From: Burhinus oedicnemus
Lineage: Eukaryota; Chordata; Aves; Charadriiformes; Burhinidae
DNA length: 64,000 nucleotides
Direction: 5' to 3'
NCBI GenBank assembly: GCA_008921705.1
Contig: VFFE01007724.1
Location: 3,354,127-3,418,126 of the forward strand
The position numbers were made by a program, and so were the translations under genes. Shown in pieces: positions 24,301 through 37,249 of this stretch. The notes under the pieces are model-generated. The model was not told the DNA's origin. It saw only the letters and a program-made list of their open reading frames with translations, and made no database searches. Positions within the stretch are counted from its first letter, which is position 1; each line of letters begins with the position of its first letter.

Positions 24301-27300
24301 TCACCTGAATAACTTGTAGAATCTGGTGGTTTGTGTGACACTGTAGACAAAGACTGGCACATATTTCAAAGCTGAAGCTGGATTTCTGAAGTTGGAATTT
24401 ACCACGTGTTTGGGATTTGCTGGAATTTCAACCACTGGCTGTGACCAGCTGGGCAGTTTTCTACTATGTACTGAAGCTGTATGAGTGCCTGTGTTAGTGG
24501 GACTTACCCGGCTTGAAAAAAAGTTACACTGCCTACAGCAATGCCTTCATTTACAGTGCCTTATTTTGGGTATGTTGAGATTTGTAATCTGACTGCATCT
24601 CTAGCTGGTTACCGAGTGCTGCGTTAGTGACAGACTCTCAGCAAAGAAGTTCATGAGATGTCGTATTTTGTTTGGTTTTTTTCTGGTGGTTGATGATCAT
24701 GACTGTACAAAGAAGCCACTGCATATTTATTGCACAAGTCAAATGATTGTTTCCAGCGTGTCCAATAGTGGGTTTGTACTGAGTGATGGGAAAATTTATT
24801 TTATATCCATTGCTTTTATTTCAAAAGCGTACGTTTGTTATGAGGGATATAGAATAATTGGACATATGCACGCATTTTTTAAGGAATGTCAACACTTATG
24901 TTTATATTCAACCACTGAAATCCAACAACTGAAAAAAACAGATCTGAAGCTTGCTACTGTAATAGGTAGGAATATGCCTGGGGTTATTTGAATTTTCCCT
25001 TATGTTTCCCACTATTCTGTTCTTCACACACTTAGTTACTGAATTTATCAGAGTATAATTTTATTAATCCATTCTTTACCATAGGCATTTGTTATTGGTT
25101 GACAAGTTTCAATCTTTATTCTTGGCATGCGTGTACTGACTTTGGTGGCTGTGCAAGGAAGATGTGTTTTTCTTTAAACAAGACACTAGCATTCTAGAGG
25201 AATAGTTCCTTTGGGTACTGTAAAAGTATCTTCTCTGTTGTATTAGCTCACTGCATTAGCTCTTTTCTGCCTTCAGATCTTTTGACAGAGATGTCAAATC
25301 AGACAATCCTTTCCCCAGAGTGTGCCTCTTAAAGCACTAGGTTTCTACTAACAGTAATGTAGTAATGACTCTACTCTTTCTTCTTTTTTTTTTTTTCCAT
25401 TTAACATAATCCAATTTGCATATGAGTGAATATGAGGTCAGTGATCATTGGAACTTAAGTATCTGCTTAAGTGCTTTTTAACAAGAGATGGAAATAGCTG
25501 CTTAAGTACTATGAATGAATTAATTGATTTTGCAAACGCCTTGCAGAAATACCTGGGGAAATATAGCTGCTAAGATGTATGTTTATTTGTTCATTTTTAT
25601 TTTGTAGAGCATACTTATAACTTCATTTGGTGTACAGTTGTACAATGTATTATTGACAAGTTTTGTCTTCTCTTTTATTCCATGAGATAGCTACAACACA
25701 TCAGAGCTTTACAGACGCTGAAGTTTCCTTCATAAGCTCAGTTCTGAATTCAAAACCAGATTTTCAGGAGTTTGGTTTCCCTTAAGGAATTTTAAAATGT
25801 CAGATTTTTCCAGGAGGCCCAATCCACAGTGTTCTAAATCTCATCTTAAAATGTCAACACCTATTTTAGCATCAAACTGATAGCTGAATTCTGCTGGAAC
25901 CATCCTCCTGGTGCTGAGATTTCTTGACATTGCGGCCATCCAGGGTGGGGAGTATCAGACCAAAATTAAATATCTATACAGTGGATAAGAAGAAATGGGT
26001 TTCCTGGAAAAAAACTCGTAATAACCAATCCATTATGTTCTGAGTTGGGGGATGCCTGCAGGAACCTACTAGTAAAAATTACGCGCAAACTTGTGTCTGA
26101 ATGAAAATTGTACTCTTTTCTTGAGCATTGGAGCCTGAACTATTTACTAGAGTAGTCTTTGTGGAATGTGGAGCTCTAAGTCTGCTGCAAAGCACAGACC
26201 CTCTAAGAATTATCTTTGTTCTACATCAACAGTGTTTAATGTAAAAACCTCATATATTGTGGAAGCTAGGACTGCCACTTATCACACTAATCGACAGGAT
26301 ACAAATACACATTTCTTTTTTTTCGTTGTTCTGTTTCCAGAATCAGTGAAACTCAGATTCTTTGCTGTGTCTTCACTGTTAGGGATGTATGATACATGCA
26401 TTGAGAATGGCACGTAGCCTAGACACAATATAGTATACTTTTGGGTAATGGAAGTTGCAGATTTGAGTTCTTCAAGCCATAGAAGGAAAGAAACTGGTCC
26501 AAAGGTTATACAAGCTTGAATATACAGATGAAGATGCTTCTAGAAATCCTTCTAAATACCTGTCAGGTTAGGTGTAGAATTTCTCTTAAAAAGACTTTTT
26601 AAATTTTTTGAAATCTAGCCCTTACTGGTCAAGAGGCAAAATAAACAGCCGGAACTGCAGATTTCAATATGCTGCACCATGACATTCTCTACTTGCATTT
26701 TACAATTAATGTGGCAGTAATAGGAGTGACTGGGACTATTTCAAAAGCCCTAATCTTTGATGCCTTCATTGCAAATGTGCTATGAAAATCTGATTCCAGT
26801 GGTAGATAATCTTTATTTGAAATTCTTGTTCTGAATTGTTTTCTAACTCTGGTTGTGTATGAGAAACCGGATGTACTCTCAGTGATATAAATCTTAAGGA
26901 TGTTTTTGTAACATACTCCAGTCTATGAAACTGTAGTTTCCTCTTGTCCTTTGTTTTCTTTTAGTCTGTCTCCTAATATGTTGATATGCAGGTGTTTAAA
27001 TCAGATATAACTGAAAAAGTACAATTACATCTTTTCTAATAGATTTCCTAAAATGAAGGATAGCAAAATTACTATGAATTAAGACTATCTTTTCAAATAC
27101 AATTGGACAACGTGAAGAAATTTTGTAAAGAATAGAAGTTGTGAGACAAAACTAGTGAATACTTAGAAAAAATCATGGTGAGTCAAAAAAGAATATAAGC
27201 TAAAGGTATTACAGAATCCCAGGAACAACATCTTGTTTATTGATCTGTTTTTATTAGGAGTGTGGTCAATAACAGTAAAAAAATACTGCCAGTTTGCTGA

Positions 27301-28763
27301 GACACTGTGGCATTAAAGCAGCTAAGATTAGACCAATTAATGTTAGACTAAGTATGGGTGATTAGCCTTCAGCTAGAATTATAAAATTAGTAGAAGCGTC
27401 TTTCAGAGAATTTTGGACTGAAGATCCTATATCGGTAACAGTGGGGATAGTTAAAACTGTTTCTTCTTATTTCAGTATGTACAAGGGAAGAGATAGTATT
27501 GGAATAATATCAGAGTTTGCTTTTATGATCTGATCAGTACCTTTGAGAAGAGAATGGTTCTGCTAAACAGTGATTATGAGTAGGAAATACTGTCTGTCTC
27601 CCTGTTTCAACTCTGTGAGCCTGAAACCAGTTCTTAGTTCAATTGTGTTATAAAAGCAGTTAGTTCTGTGCCCCAGAAAATGAGAGAGAACCACACTGAA
27701 AGAGTTTGGTGCAAGCATGTAGTTTAGGAAAGCAAAACCCACCTTCTTGAGTGCATTCCTACTGAAGAAAGGTCACTGTTGAATGACTGAATAGGGCTTT
27801 CTGGCTGCCAGAGTCACATGGTAGGTAAGAGTCTTCCCACTTGGATAGCAAGAAGAGGCAGAGGCAAATAAGCTTGGACTTCTAATGGTCAGTTTTGCTT
27901 TTGGGACTCAGGAGTTTAAGTATGATCCTTTCCATTTCCATTCAAGTCCAACAGAATGGATTCAAGCTCCTGTGTTAACATAACACACGGGACAGTCAAC
28001 GAACAGAAGTGATCACCCCATCCACCAGCAGTCCCTTGGGCCAGGGGCTGGGTATAATCTGTACCAATCTAACCATAAAGCCAAAGCAATATAAAAGATG
28101 TACTTTCCTACAGTGGAAATGATATTTCTATTTTATAAGCAGAGATCATATACTGGCTATGAAGCTGGGTTTTTTTTAATACCTTCTTGTAAAACGCATG
28201 GCCAGGAGTTTCATAAGTTGCAGCCTAATTCCAACCATGCACGTATAGTATTGATTTTCAAAGATACAGCATTTGTATTATCTATTGAAATAATTTTAGT
28301 TCAAAATTTAAACTAAAATTACAAAGTACAGCATTTGGACCTAAAAATGTTTTAAGAAAAGAGTCCAGTAACCAATAAATGAAAAGCAACATTTCAGAAG
28401 GATAGAAAGAAAGAAGAATAGAAATTGTTCTGGGGTAATGGAGTAGTATATTCTAGTATGATGCAGCCTTTTCCTCATCTAAAATTAATATGGTTAGGTA
28501 GAAATAGAGAGCAAGTTTTATTGTTAACCTTATTTTGAAAAAATTTATGTCCTGAATGATACTTGCTTTGAAGAATCATTCATGAAAAGGTAGTGTTTTG
28601 TTATAGTTACGTGATAATTCTTGAATCTCAGAGAGTTCTTGTCTGGGATAGCCCATTTATTTTGTTCCTTAGATATATCAGTAGTAGGTGTACATGGATA
28701 ATGCATGTGTGTATTCTGAGATAATTGTAAAGTTTACTTAATCCTTTTTAAATTATTACAGAT

Positions 28764-29361
28764 AATAGGGAGGGATTTGGGGTGTTGGTGGATGACGAGC
28801 TCAGGATGACCCAGCAATGTGCACTCACAGCCCAGAAGGCCAACTGTATCCTGGGCTGCATCAAAAGAAGTGTGGCCAGCACGTTGAGGGAGGTGACTCT
28901 GCCCCTCTACTCCTCTCTGGTGAGACCCCACCTGGAGTACTGCATCCAGCTCTGGAGCCCCCAGCATAAGAATGACATGGACGTGTTGGAGCGGGTCCAG
29001 AGGAGGGCCACGCAGATGATCAGAGGATTAGAGTACCTCTGCTATGAGGACAGGCTGAGAGTTGGGGTTGTTCAGTCTGGAGAAGAGAAGATTCTGGGGA
29101 GACCTTAGAGCAGCCTTCCAGTACCTAAAGAGGACCTACAGGAAAGATTGGGAAGGACCTTTTACAAGGGCAGGTAGTGACAGGAGGAGGGGTAATGGCT
29201 TCAAACTGGAAGAGGGGAGATTTAGATTAGATCACAGGAAGAAATTTTTCACTCTGAGGGTGGTGAGGCACTGGAACAGGTTGCCCAGGGAAGTTGTGGA
29301 GGACCCATCCCTGGAAGTGTTCAAGGCCAGGTTGGATGGGGTTTTGAGCATCCTGGTCTAG
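28764..29361 (+). pseudogene. CR1 ORF2 C-terminal fragment, frameshifted
   Basis: The fragment encodes the end of the CR1 reverse transcriptase/endonuclease polyprotein. Characteristic phrases are ILGCIKRSVAS, LPLYSSLVRPHLEYCIQLWS, LERVQRRATQMIRGLE and, in a second frame, [11 protein letters not shown]...[12 protein letters not shown]. The first frame runs to 29108. The homologous continuation is in the frame opened at 29062, so about two bases are missing near 29060 (the AGA-G-TTG junction). The natural C-terminal end is at 29361. With most of the protein absent and a frameshift present, no active product is possible. Confidence 0.92.
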
Positions 29362-29432
29362 TGGGAGGTGTCCTTGCCCATGGCAGGGGGGTTGGAACTA
29401 GATGATCTTTAAGGTCCCTTCCAATCTAAACC

Positions 29433-29456
29433 ATTCTGTGATTCGATGATTCTATG
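29433..29456 (+). repeat. CR1 3' octamer repeat (3 units)
   Basis: The three tandem 8-mers are ATTCTGTG, ATTCGATG and ATTCTATG. This terminal microsatellite is the CR1 hallmark, used in place of poly-A for target-primed reverse transcription. It marks the exact 3' end of the insertion. Confidence 0.95.
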
Positions 29457-29802
29457 AGATAAGCAATAAAATAATCTCTGTGTTGCTACCATCAGATGTG
29501 ATCCATCAACATTTATGTGCTTACATCTGTAGAAGAATGACAAAATATTTCTAATTTTCAAATGATCAAATAAATAGCAATAGCTTTGCATCTGACTGAT
29601 GTCTATTTACTTCGAATTTCATGGTTAAGTTTTTTTTCTGATCAAATTTAATGTGAACTTTATGGTTACCTTCTGTTAATACCTTACAATACCCTCCTTT
29701 TATTCTGATCGGGTCAGAAATGTGCGTTTTTTATGATTTGGGTAATGAAACTGACAAATATGTAAATGAATACTGACACAATTCATCAATATATATTGTA
29801 GT

Positions 29803-29835
29803 CAGGGAGAGTAATTTGCCCAAAGATCATAGCCT
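29803..29835. mobile_element. MIR-like fragment (short)
   Basis: The sequence 'gggagagtaatttgcccaaagatcatag' parallels the MIR phrase 'gagaggttaagtaacttgcccaaggtcacacag'. Only about 33 bases are convincing. It is the second of several MIR-like pieces in this intron. Confidence 0.4.
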
Positions 29836-32800
29836 GTCCAGCCATTTATCTCAAACTTGCCAGGACAGAGAGAATAGTATGACTAATCCATCAAAATTCA
29901 TGAAAGCTCACTGGAATTTCAGAGCATCCAATAAAAATTCAGCTGCGCAATCAAGGTAAGATGAAAATTGACATGTACTAAGGATGATACAAGTCCGCGT
30001 TGTCAGAAATGAATGCTTGTTTTAAACATGTAATTAAAGTAAGTACGAAAATAGTTAAATACAAACTGATTTTAGTCCTTTTAGAGTGAATGTGACATCT
30101 TGTTACACTAAAACACGCTCCCTTTCTGATCAACACCATTGTATCAGCACAACCTTTTTAATTTGGAGTGAGGCAACCTTACAGATTTCACTTCAACTCA
30201 GGTAAGTGTTCGAAAGTTCTGATATTTAAATAGCTCAGGAAAAATTTGGGTAGTGGCTCTCAGGGAAATAGCCTTCCTTTATTGATTGCTAGCTCAATCT
30301 TCTTGTAAGTTTTTCTTAATGAGTTTTAAAGTCTTTTTTTTTTTCTTTTTTTAATTAAAGCACTTAGTTGGCAAAATCATACTTTTACTAGCTTAATTGA
30401 GCTATGTATACACACACATACACTCTCCACAAAATCCAAATACTTAAAAAAAAAGAGATGTTACTGTTGTCTAGTCAGTGGCATTTTCTATATTTTTTAT
30501 AAGCTATTTTAAGTGTAACATATTTTTTTCTTACTTTTTTTAAAAAACACTCAAATCCACAAAAGCTCAGCTTTCTAGCCCAACATACTTACAGTTGTGC
30601 AGTATACAAACTGGCAGACTTCTTATCACAACTTTCCAAAATATCTAAGGCACAAAAACACAAAAATTCACAGACTTCTGATCAAATGAGCTTATTGTTG
30701 CACTACTTCATGATTCTAGGGGGATTCTAGAACACAAAGGTGAAGGTTGGGTGATTTTAAATTTTTTTAATTTTCTCTGTGATTTTTTTTTCCTTGAGAA
30801 ATCATTTTGGGAAATCTAATTTTAAATAACATTGTTGCATCTGTCAAAGTGCCAGCCTGTGTTAATCATTCAGATTTCGCTTTTTAAAACTCATGTTTAG
30901 TGCTCTCTGTCAGATAAATGAATATGATGTAAGCAGATGTAATTTCCGTTATGGTACTAGTTTACTGTATTTCAGTGGAGTTCACTCTGGCTTCAACCAT
31001 TATAAGAGCCAATGGTCTACATGAAGTGTGCATGTAAAGAAAAATATTGGTCATATTTTTAGCTGCTCACAAAGTGTTTGAGCCCATAAGTGCAGCTGCA
31101 CTCTCAGATTTTCAGGTGCAAAATGAGAGGCAGCACCTGAATATATGATTCATTATATTTCAAAATAAAATGTGTGGGTTTACTTCTGCTTTGTGACTGT
31201 AAGACCTCTCTGGGAATTACAGTCTAAACCGTATTCTGCATCCCATCAGTAATCATGCAGTACTATGCCACGTTGACATTGCTGCACTTGAGAGGGGAAT
31301 TCGGCCCCAAAGCTTAAAGAAAGCAGAGGAGCGCTCTGACGACAAAAGACTAAATACTTATATTTATGCAACTGAAAAACTTGATTAGGCTCAGTGGAAT
31401 AAATTCTCTGCTACAGAAGTTTTAGGTATCATAAAAAAGCAGAATTTATCAAAGCAGCATAAAGAGAAATAGAGTTCCCTTTTTCTCTTCTTTATTTTCA
31501 CTTGAAATACGGAGAATATCCCTTTGTATGAGCAGAGCTTGTGACTCGGCGCGATATGACCTTTGAATTTTGGATTTTGCTCTATGATGAGAGGGTTTGG
31601 CAAATGCATTTTTTAATAGAAAGTCTGTATGTAATATAAGGAATTATATAAATATAATTAGAGTAAAATTTGATTTCTGTAAGTACATAAAGAAAGATTT
31701 AGTAACCTTAAAAGTTTTACTGTTACACATCTTGGTTTTAATATAATTTATATACCTTACTGTGGAAGAACACTACTGGAGTTAAGTTTTCAGTTCAACT
31801 TTTTTCCTATTTTTAGAAATATCTCAGGAAAAGTAAAAAAGTCTTAAAATAACAAGAAATGCTTGGTTTCCTTGTCTTTGATACATCATTTCTGATTTAC
31901 TACCTCTTCCCTTCCTGTCACCTATATTCCATCAAATTCTGAGCTGAACGTCAAGTTCTTAGCACCTGCTATTGGAAGTGGATTTTCGAAAGACTTTGAA
32001 ACTAATGTAAAAATTAAGATCATTAGAAGTATCCGTCAGTTGAACGTTGCTGCCTTTATAGTTTCACAGTTCCCCTAAGCCAATCTGAATGCCACCACAG
32101 AGTGAGCAGGATTAAGTTCGATCTGACTGAAAAGTAATCATTTGGGTTTGTTGTTGGTTTTGCTTTAGGGCTTTGTTTTGTTTTCAGCTTTCAGATCTGA
32201 TTTGCCGTACAAGCTTTAGTGCCTGTGTAAGGATGACAGTGAGAAGTGCATACAGAGAGTAGCAGAGAAGCAGTTATTTCAGCAACAGCGTAATTTTTGA
32301 TAGGCTTTGAAATTTGAACTGAAAGGGTGTTGAAATTGGCCTGAGGAAGATTAGTTCTTTACGTACGCTATTGCAAGTTGATTCTTAGATCTGCTTAAAA
32401 TACATGCCTTAAATTTAAAAAGTCCTTTCCGTGTTTGTTGTTGTTGTTATTTCAGTAGAATTGTAGAAGCATCATGGCTAAACTTGACAAATAATAACAA
32501 ATTGCCACTTTTCAAAAAAGCTAGGGTGCTTTGTGGCTGGAGTATGATTTATGCTGAACTGTGAAGGAAGACACAAGAAACAGATTACAAAGCCTTTTAT
32601 GAAACTCATTATTACATCTGGACTTCAGGAAGTCACTGTGGAAGTTCTGATTGGAATTTATAAAACATAAGTAAGAGTTAATGTGTAAGGATTTTATTTT
32701 TAATTTTGATGCTAACAGCTGATACCCAGAATTGTAATTCAGAAGTAAATCTATTGCTTGTACCCGTAAAGTGCACAGGAAAAATGTCTAAATCAGAACT

Positions 32801-35800
32801 TTATTTAGGTTTTATTGGTAAGGTTTGCATATCTGTTACTGTTTTTATAAATCTGTTGCAGGGTTCGTAAATATGCTTTAGGATTAGTAAATCCATTTGG
32901 ACAATATTTGCTGAAAATCTAAGTGATATGCATTACTTGACTCTTAAGGAAGTATACGTTTTAGTGAAATTCCTAAAAATGTTTTTCCATTTTAGTGGTG
33001 GCAGTATTTATGGTGTGTTAATGAAAAGCGAACTCTGAGAAGGCAGATTTGCATTTCCCAGTTTTATTAGGTAACCAATTTGTTTGTTTACCATTAATAA
33101 ACTTGTTTCATAATGCAGCTTTATGTGTTGCTCAGTACCTAAAGAAAAATTAATTCCTATGCTCTATGTTTAGGAAAACCCTGTTTCAGAGTTAAATCAA
33201 ACAACAAATCTGGTCAAACTTGAATTGTAGAGTAGCTTGCTATTTAGTTACTCAGGCTCTGGTGGTTTTTTGTGCTATTCATTCTTTGCAAACTGTGTTG
33301 CTTACCACATGCTATGGTTAAACAATCACAGTCTATTTAATTGGGGAAATTACATAAGTAAATGAAAGACAAATTAATATTGGGTTTTTAACAGAAAGCT
33401 ATATGCTCAAAGATGTATTGCTTTGGCTTGAATGGCACTGCCTGCTAATTATTTTCTACAGCCAGTTTATCAAATAAAAAGAAGAAATTACCCTATATAG
33501 CCATTTAAAGTTTTTCCCTTTCCTGTTTTGGGTAGCCAAGAGGAGGACTGTAACCAGAAGGACTTTGTTTATGTGGATGCCGTCTGCTATGCTTTTTTCC
33601 TAAGACTGTTCACAAGTCTGGAAAGGGAGTGCCGTTGAGTTTTAATCCAGCTTTATGAAATCTCATGATTTATAAACTGGGTACCCCAGCAGTGGGTAAT
33701 ACATGTTTAATAATTGGCTCTAGAAATATGTTGATCCAAACATCCTCATTAACAAGCCTTTACAAAACAAGAGCACTAAAGTCTTTGTGAGAAACATGCT
33801 TTGTATCTCTACTCTGTCACTAGCTTCTATGTAAAATGACAGCAAAATGAAATATAGTTAGTTTACCACCTGCTACGTCACATTGCATGAGGTGGCACCG
33901 CGTTCACTGGAACCACAGTACACAGTGCTTAAAAGTTCCTTGAAATGGCTGTGTTCCTCCTGGGCTCGTTCGTGTCAGCTGCCTTCTTAAAGAAAGAGCC
34001 ATGATCTTAGAACAGCGCTCTGATCTCTTAACGATCAGTACTTTTATTTTGACGTCAAAAAAAAATTCCTACAGTCTCAAATATTAACAGTTGCCATTCC
34101 TAAGAGCTAGATTGTAATAAAAAAAGACAACGTGATAATGAATAAGAGGTTGTAAAATTATATGAGCATATTAAACCAGGTATGTCGCTTAGAATCAAAG
34201 ACCTGGTACAATGTGCTGTTTAGTTTAGCAACTATTGCAAATACAACAAAAACATAGCTACATGAAAGAAAGGGAATACGCGGAGTGTATCTTTACTACA
34301 TGACTGGAAAGAAAGCAGAAAATTTGAATATACATGAGCATAGCCTGCAGAAGAACCTGAGATAAATCACCAGAATTTTGGAATTTTAATAATTTTCACA
34401 CAGCCGAGTAAGGAAATGCTTTAAGATTGAGTGTCAGGCCTGCTCTCCCTGGCCAATTCAAATTTGAATACTACTTAACTTTTGTGAAACTGTTATCCTA
34501 AAGAAAGTACTTCTCAGCTAAGAAAATAGCACATAAAGAGAAATACATGTTGGAATCATTGACAGAACACCTTTCTATAGTGCGGTCTGATCTTGGGGAA
34601 ATTGCGGGGTAAGTTTTGGCCTTTACGTAAATATCATCTTGTCCAAAAGTGATGAAGAAAATGGGGCCACATAAAGATTCTGCTTTAACTGACATGAATG
34701 ATATTCTTATGAACTTTGCTGTTCCATCCAGTGCAATCCTTTTGATTGACATATCTAAGGGAAATTTTAAGCTTTTTTCTTCCTTTTTTCTTGAGATAAA
34801 CTGAACAAACTTGCAGATGACAGGAGCCTCACATGAGATCCTAATGAGGCAAAGAGAATGAAACATCTCTTTGTATGCTGAAGTACCAAAACCATAATGA
34901 CATCGTATCACGATTTCCAAAAAAATATAAAAATAAAAGAACTTGCTTGTAACTCCATAGATATTTTGCATAATGTGGAGGACTGAATTCTGAATATTAA
35001 GGATATGAGTTAATCAAAACTTTTCCATCTCCTCTCCTTTTTCCTTTTTCCACACCAGTTTGGGAATCTTTCATTTGCATTCCTTTTCTCTTGCAGGAAA
35101 AAATCTCTGTCTGCAGTAAAATCTCACAGGACAGATAGAAACAAGTATTTGTCATATGGATCTTTTTCTAATTGTTTTCTAAGTAACAATTTTTTTCCAG
35201 ATAAAGCGTGTTACAGATATTCATTCAAATGCTTTTCTAAACCAGCTTATCTTAGAAACAGTGTGTTCTAAATGCTTCATTTACATCACTGCATTTGAAA
35301 TAGAGCATTATCCTAAATTAGTAAGTTATTTGCTGTTCCAAACAGCACTGCTATATCAATCAAACCCACATAAAAATAGCTAAATGTGGAAAAAAAGTTA
35401 AGTAAATTAAATGTTAAGTAGATTTTGTTAAAGTAACCAATTAAAGAAAAAAAACCCCACCAAAATTAAGAATTTAATTTACTTCAAAACTTTAAAACAT
35501 CCTTCACTGGAAGGATTTTTATGTTTGAGTGTTTGGTTTTTTTAAAAAAAGACAAAACAAAAACCACAAGAGAAATTATAAATAATTTCTTTTCAAAATT
35601 TCCCATTATGCCTTATTATATTTAACCGGGAATGCAATGTTGACATGGTTGTTAGTTACCCCATTAAGAATATTGCTGTATTTCTTTGAAAGGCTCTTGT
35701 TCCACTGATTTTCTGTTGGAAATTGCATCACTCCTATTTATGTCTAGGCATTCGAAATGATGTAACTCCATACAGAAATATTACTGCATTCTCATCTACT

Positions 35801-36552
35801 GTATTAGAAGTAAACAAAGTAAGTTACAAAACAGAGTCATGGCAGGAAAGAAGAGAACAAGAGTATGATAGCATTTACGTCTTAGTTCTGACTTTCCATC
35901 TACTTCTAAACATTAATACCAAACCCCATAAAAATACATATGTCTGTGTAAAGTGTATCCCAAATAAGATAGTTCGTGACCTACACAAATTACCTGTTAG
36001 AGCACCTTCTCATCGCACCTGTGAAAAGATACAGAATGGGAAACAATGCCATAATATCATAACATTCATTTTTGTAGTATCGACCATGTTTTTGTGGATG
36101 CTGCCACATCAAATATGACAGTATCACTCTATAACATATTTGATTTACAGTCTACCTCAGAGAGATTATTTTTTCAACAATATGTAATTAACAGATATGA
36201 TAAATTCTTAATGGAAGAATTCCATTTAAAATCTTACTTCTGCTTATCTGGCACATTTTTTAATTAATGTATTTGCCAGGGAAGGATCTCTATAGCCATT
36301 TGTTTGTGTGAAACAAAAGTAAACAAAAATAAATCTTACGATGCTTGGGTACAGTCAATGTCTGAATCTACAGCAAGTGCTTTTACCTCATCATACTGTT
36401 AGAGTTATTATATCATCAGTCTCTCATTGACTAGCTGTGAGAGAAGAGATTCAGCATCTTTTTTTAAAAGCAAAACTCTACCTTTACGTGGAACCTGTAA
36501 TTTTTCTCCTCTTCGTGCCTCCTGCTTGGCTCTACTGTCACCGGTTTTCCAG

Positions 36553-36850
36553 GCCACGTTGCAGGAGAACTTGTTAAAAGGCACTTGGCTGATGCACTTC
36601 AGCCCGCGTTAAGTGTACTGCTGGAAGAGATGTGTCCTGTGCGTTGGAAGGACTTACTCAGCAGTCGTATACTGACAAGAGAAACCATTTTCTTGCTGGA
36701 GAAAACGGGTTCTGACATTGGCAGGAGCACCCAAATTCTGACAAGCTTTGGACAGTTCTGTTGTAATTATGTAACAGAAGACAGTAGCTACATGGGCACG
36801 TTTTTAAGAACTGAGCTCTAGTTCCAAAATAAAGAACTATAAATCTGTGT
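36553..36850 (+). other. Possible cryptic terminal exon
   Basis: A long pyrimidine tract ends in ccggttttccag at 36552, resembling a strong 3' splice site, and an AATAAA polyadenylation signal lies at 36828-36833. Joined to the exon ending at 13995 (phase 0) the frame would add 19 residues (starting ATLQENLLKG) before the TAA ending at 36612. A different frame is open through 36821, but it would need a phase-1 donor. There is no transcript evidence in the sequence. It may be a chance acceptor, but it is phase-compatible and has a polyadenylation signal at a plausible distance. Confidence 0.2.
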
Positions 36851-37228
36851 TGCATTTAATATCTTATGCATTCCGCCTGTCCAGAAACAGATGATATGTT
36901 AGTGTTAACAGTCTACTTTTCATCTTCCATCTATATGTGCAATAAATTGCCGGTAGGTTTTCCTGGTGGACTTTTAAAAGCAGAAGAGATCAATACTTAC
37001 AAATACATACAAAGTTTTTAAAATGGCAAGCCCTTAAAAAATGCTAGAGTGCATGAAGTCGTTTCCCAATATATTCACTAGTAGTGAAGTGATGCTATTT
37101 ACAGGCATTTCTCTCTCTAACTCTGCCTGTCCCAGGTTTCTAGGGGAAAGTGAAGCTGAAGACTAGGAGTGCTTTCTCCTCAGGACTTGAACGTGGTCGT
37201 TTTGTTTTGGTTTACGTTGGTGGAGACA

Positions 37229-37249
37229 ACAGTCAGCTGTGCTGACTGT
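37229..37249. repeat. 9-bp perfect inverted repeat
   Basis: ACAGTCAGC and GCTGACTGT flank a TGT loop. Short hairpin, no recognised function. Confidence 0.8.

Larger units (their letters stand above)
28764..29456 (+). mobile_element. CR1 LINE, 5'-truncated, comparatively young
   Basis: About 690 bp of CR1 (chicken repeat 1, a non-LTR retrotransposon) in sense orientation. It covers the C-terminal part of the reverse-transcriptase ORF, the short 3' UTR ('gatgatctttaaggtcccttcc') and the diagnostic octamer tail. Its GC content is clearly higher than that of the flanks. The 5' truncation at about 28764 and the lack of a poly-A tail are normal for CR1. No target-site duplication is obvious. It is inserted in sense orientation in the 40.8-kb intron. 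It is much better preserved than the other CR1 pieces in the window. Confidence 0.95.

Noticed and set aside
24653..24991. Plus-strand ORF of 112 residues
   Set aside because: No recognisable family and no matching splice signals; also close to a MIR-like fragment. Treated as chance.
30330..30440. Low-complexity T-rich run with a short acacacac patch
   Set aside because: Too short to be a true microsatellite locus and without structure.
35723..36118. Plus-strand ORF of 131 residues
   Set aside because: Starts with a non-ATG codon and has no domain; within the chance length range.
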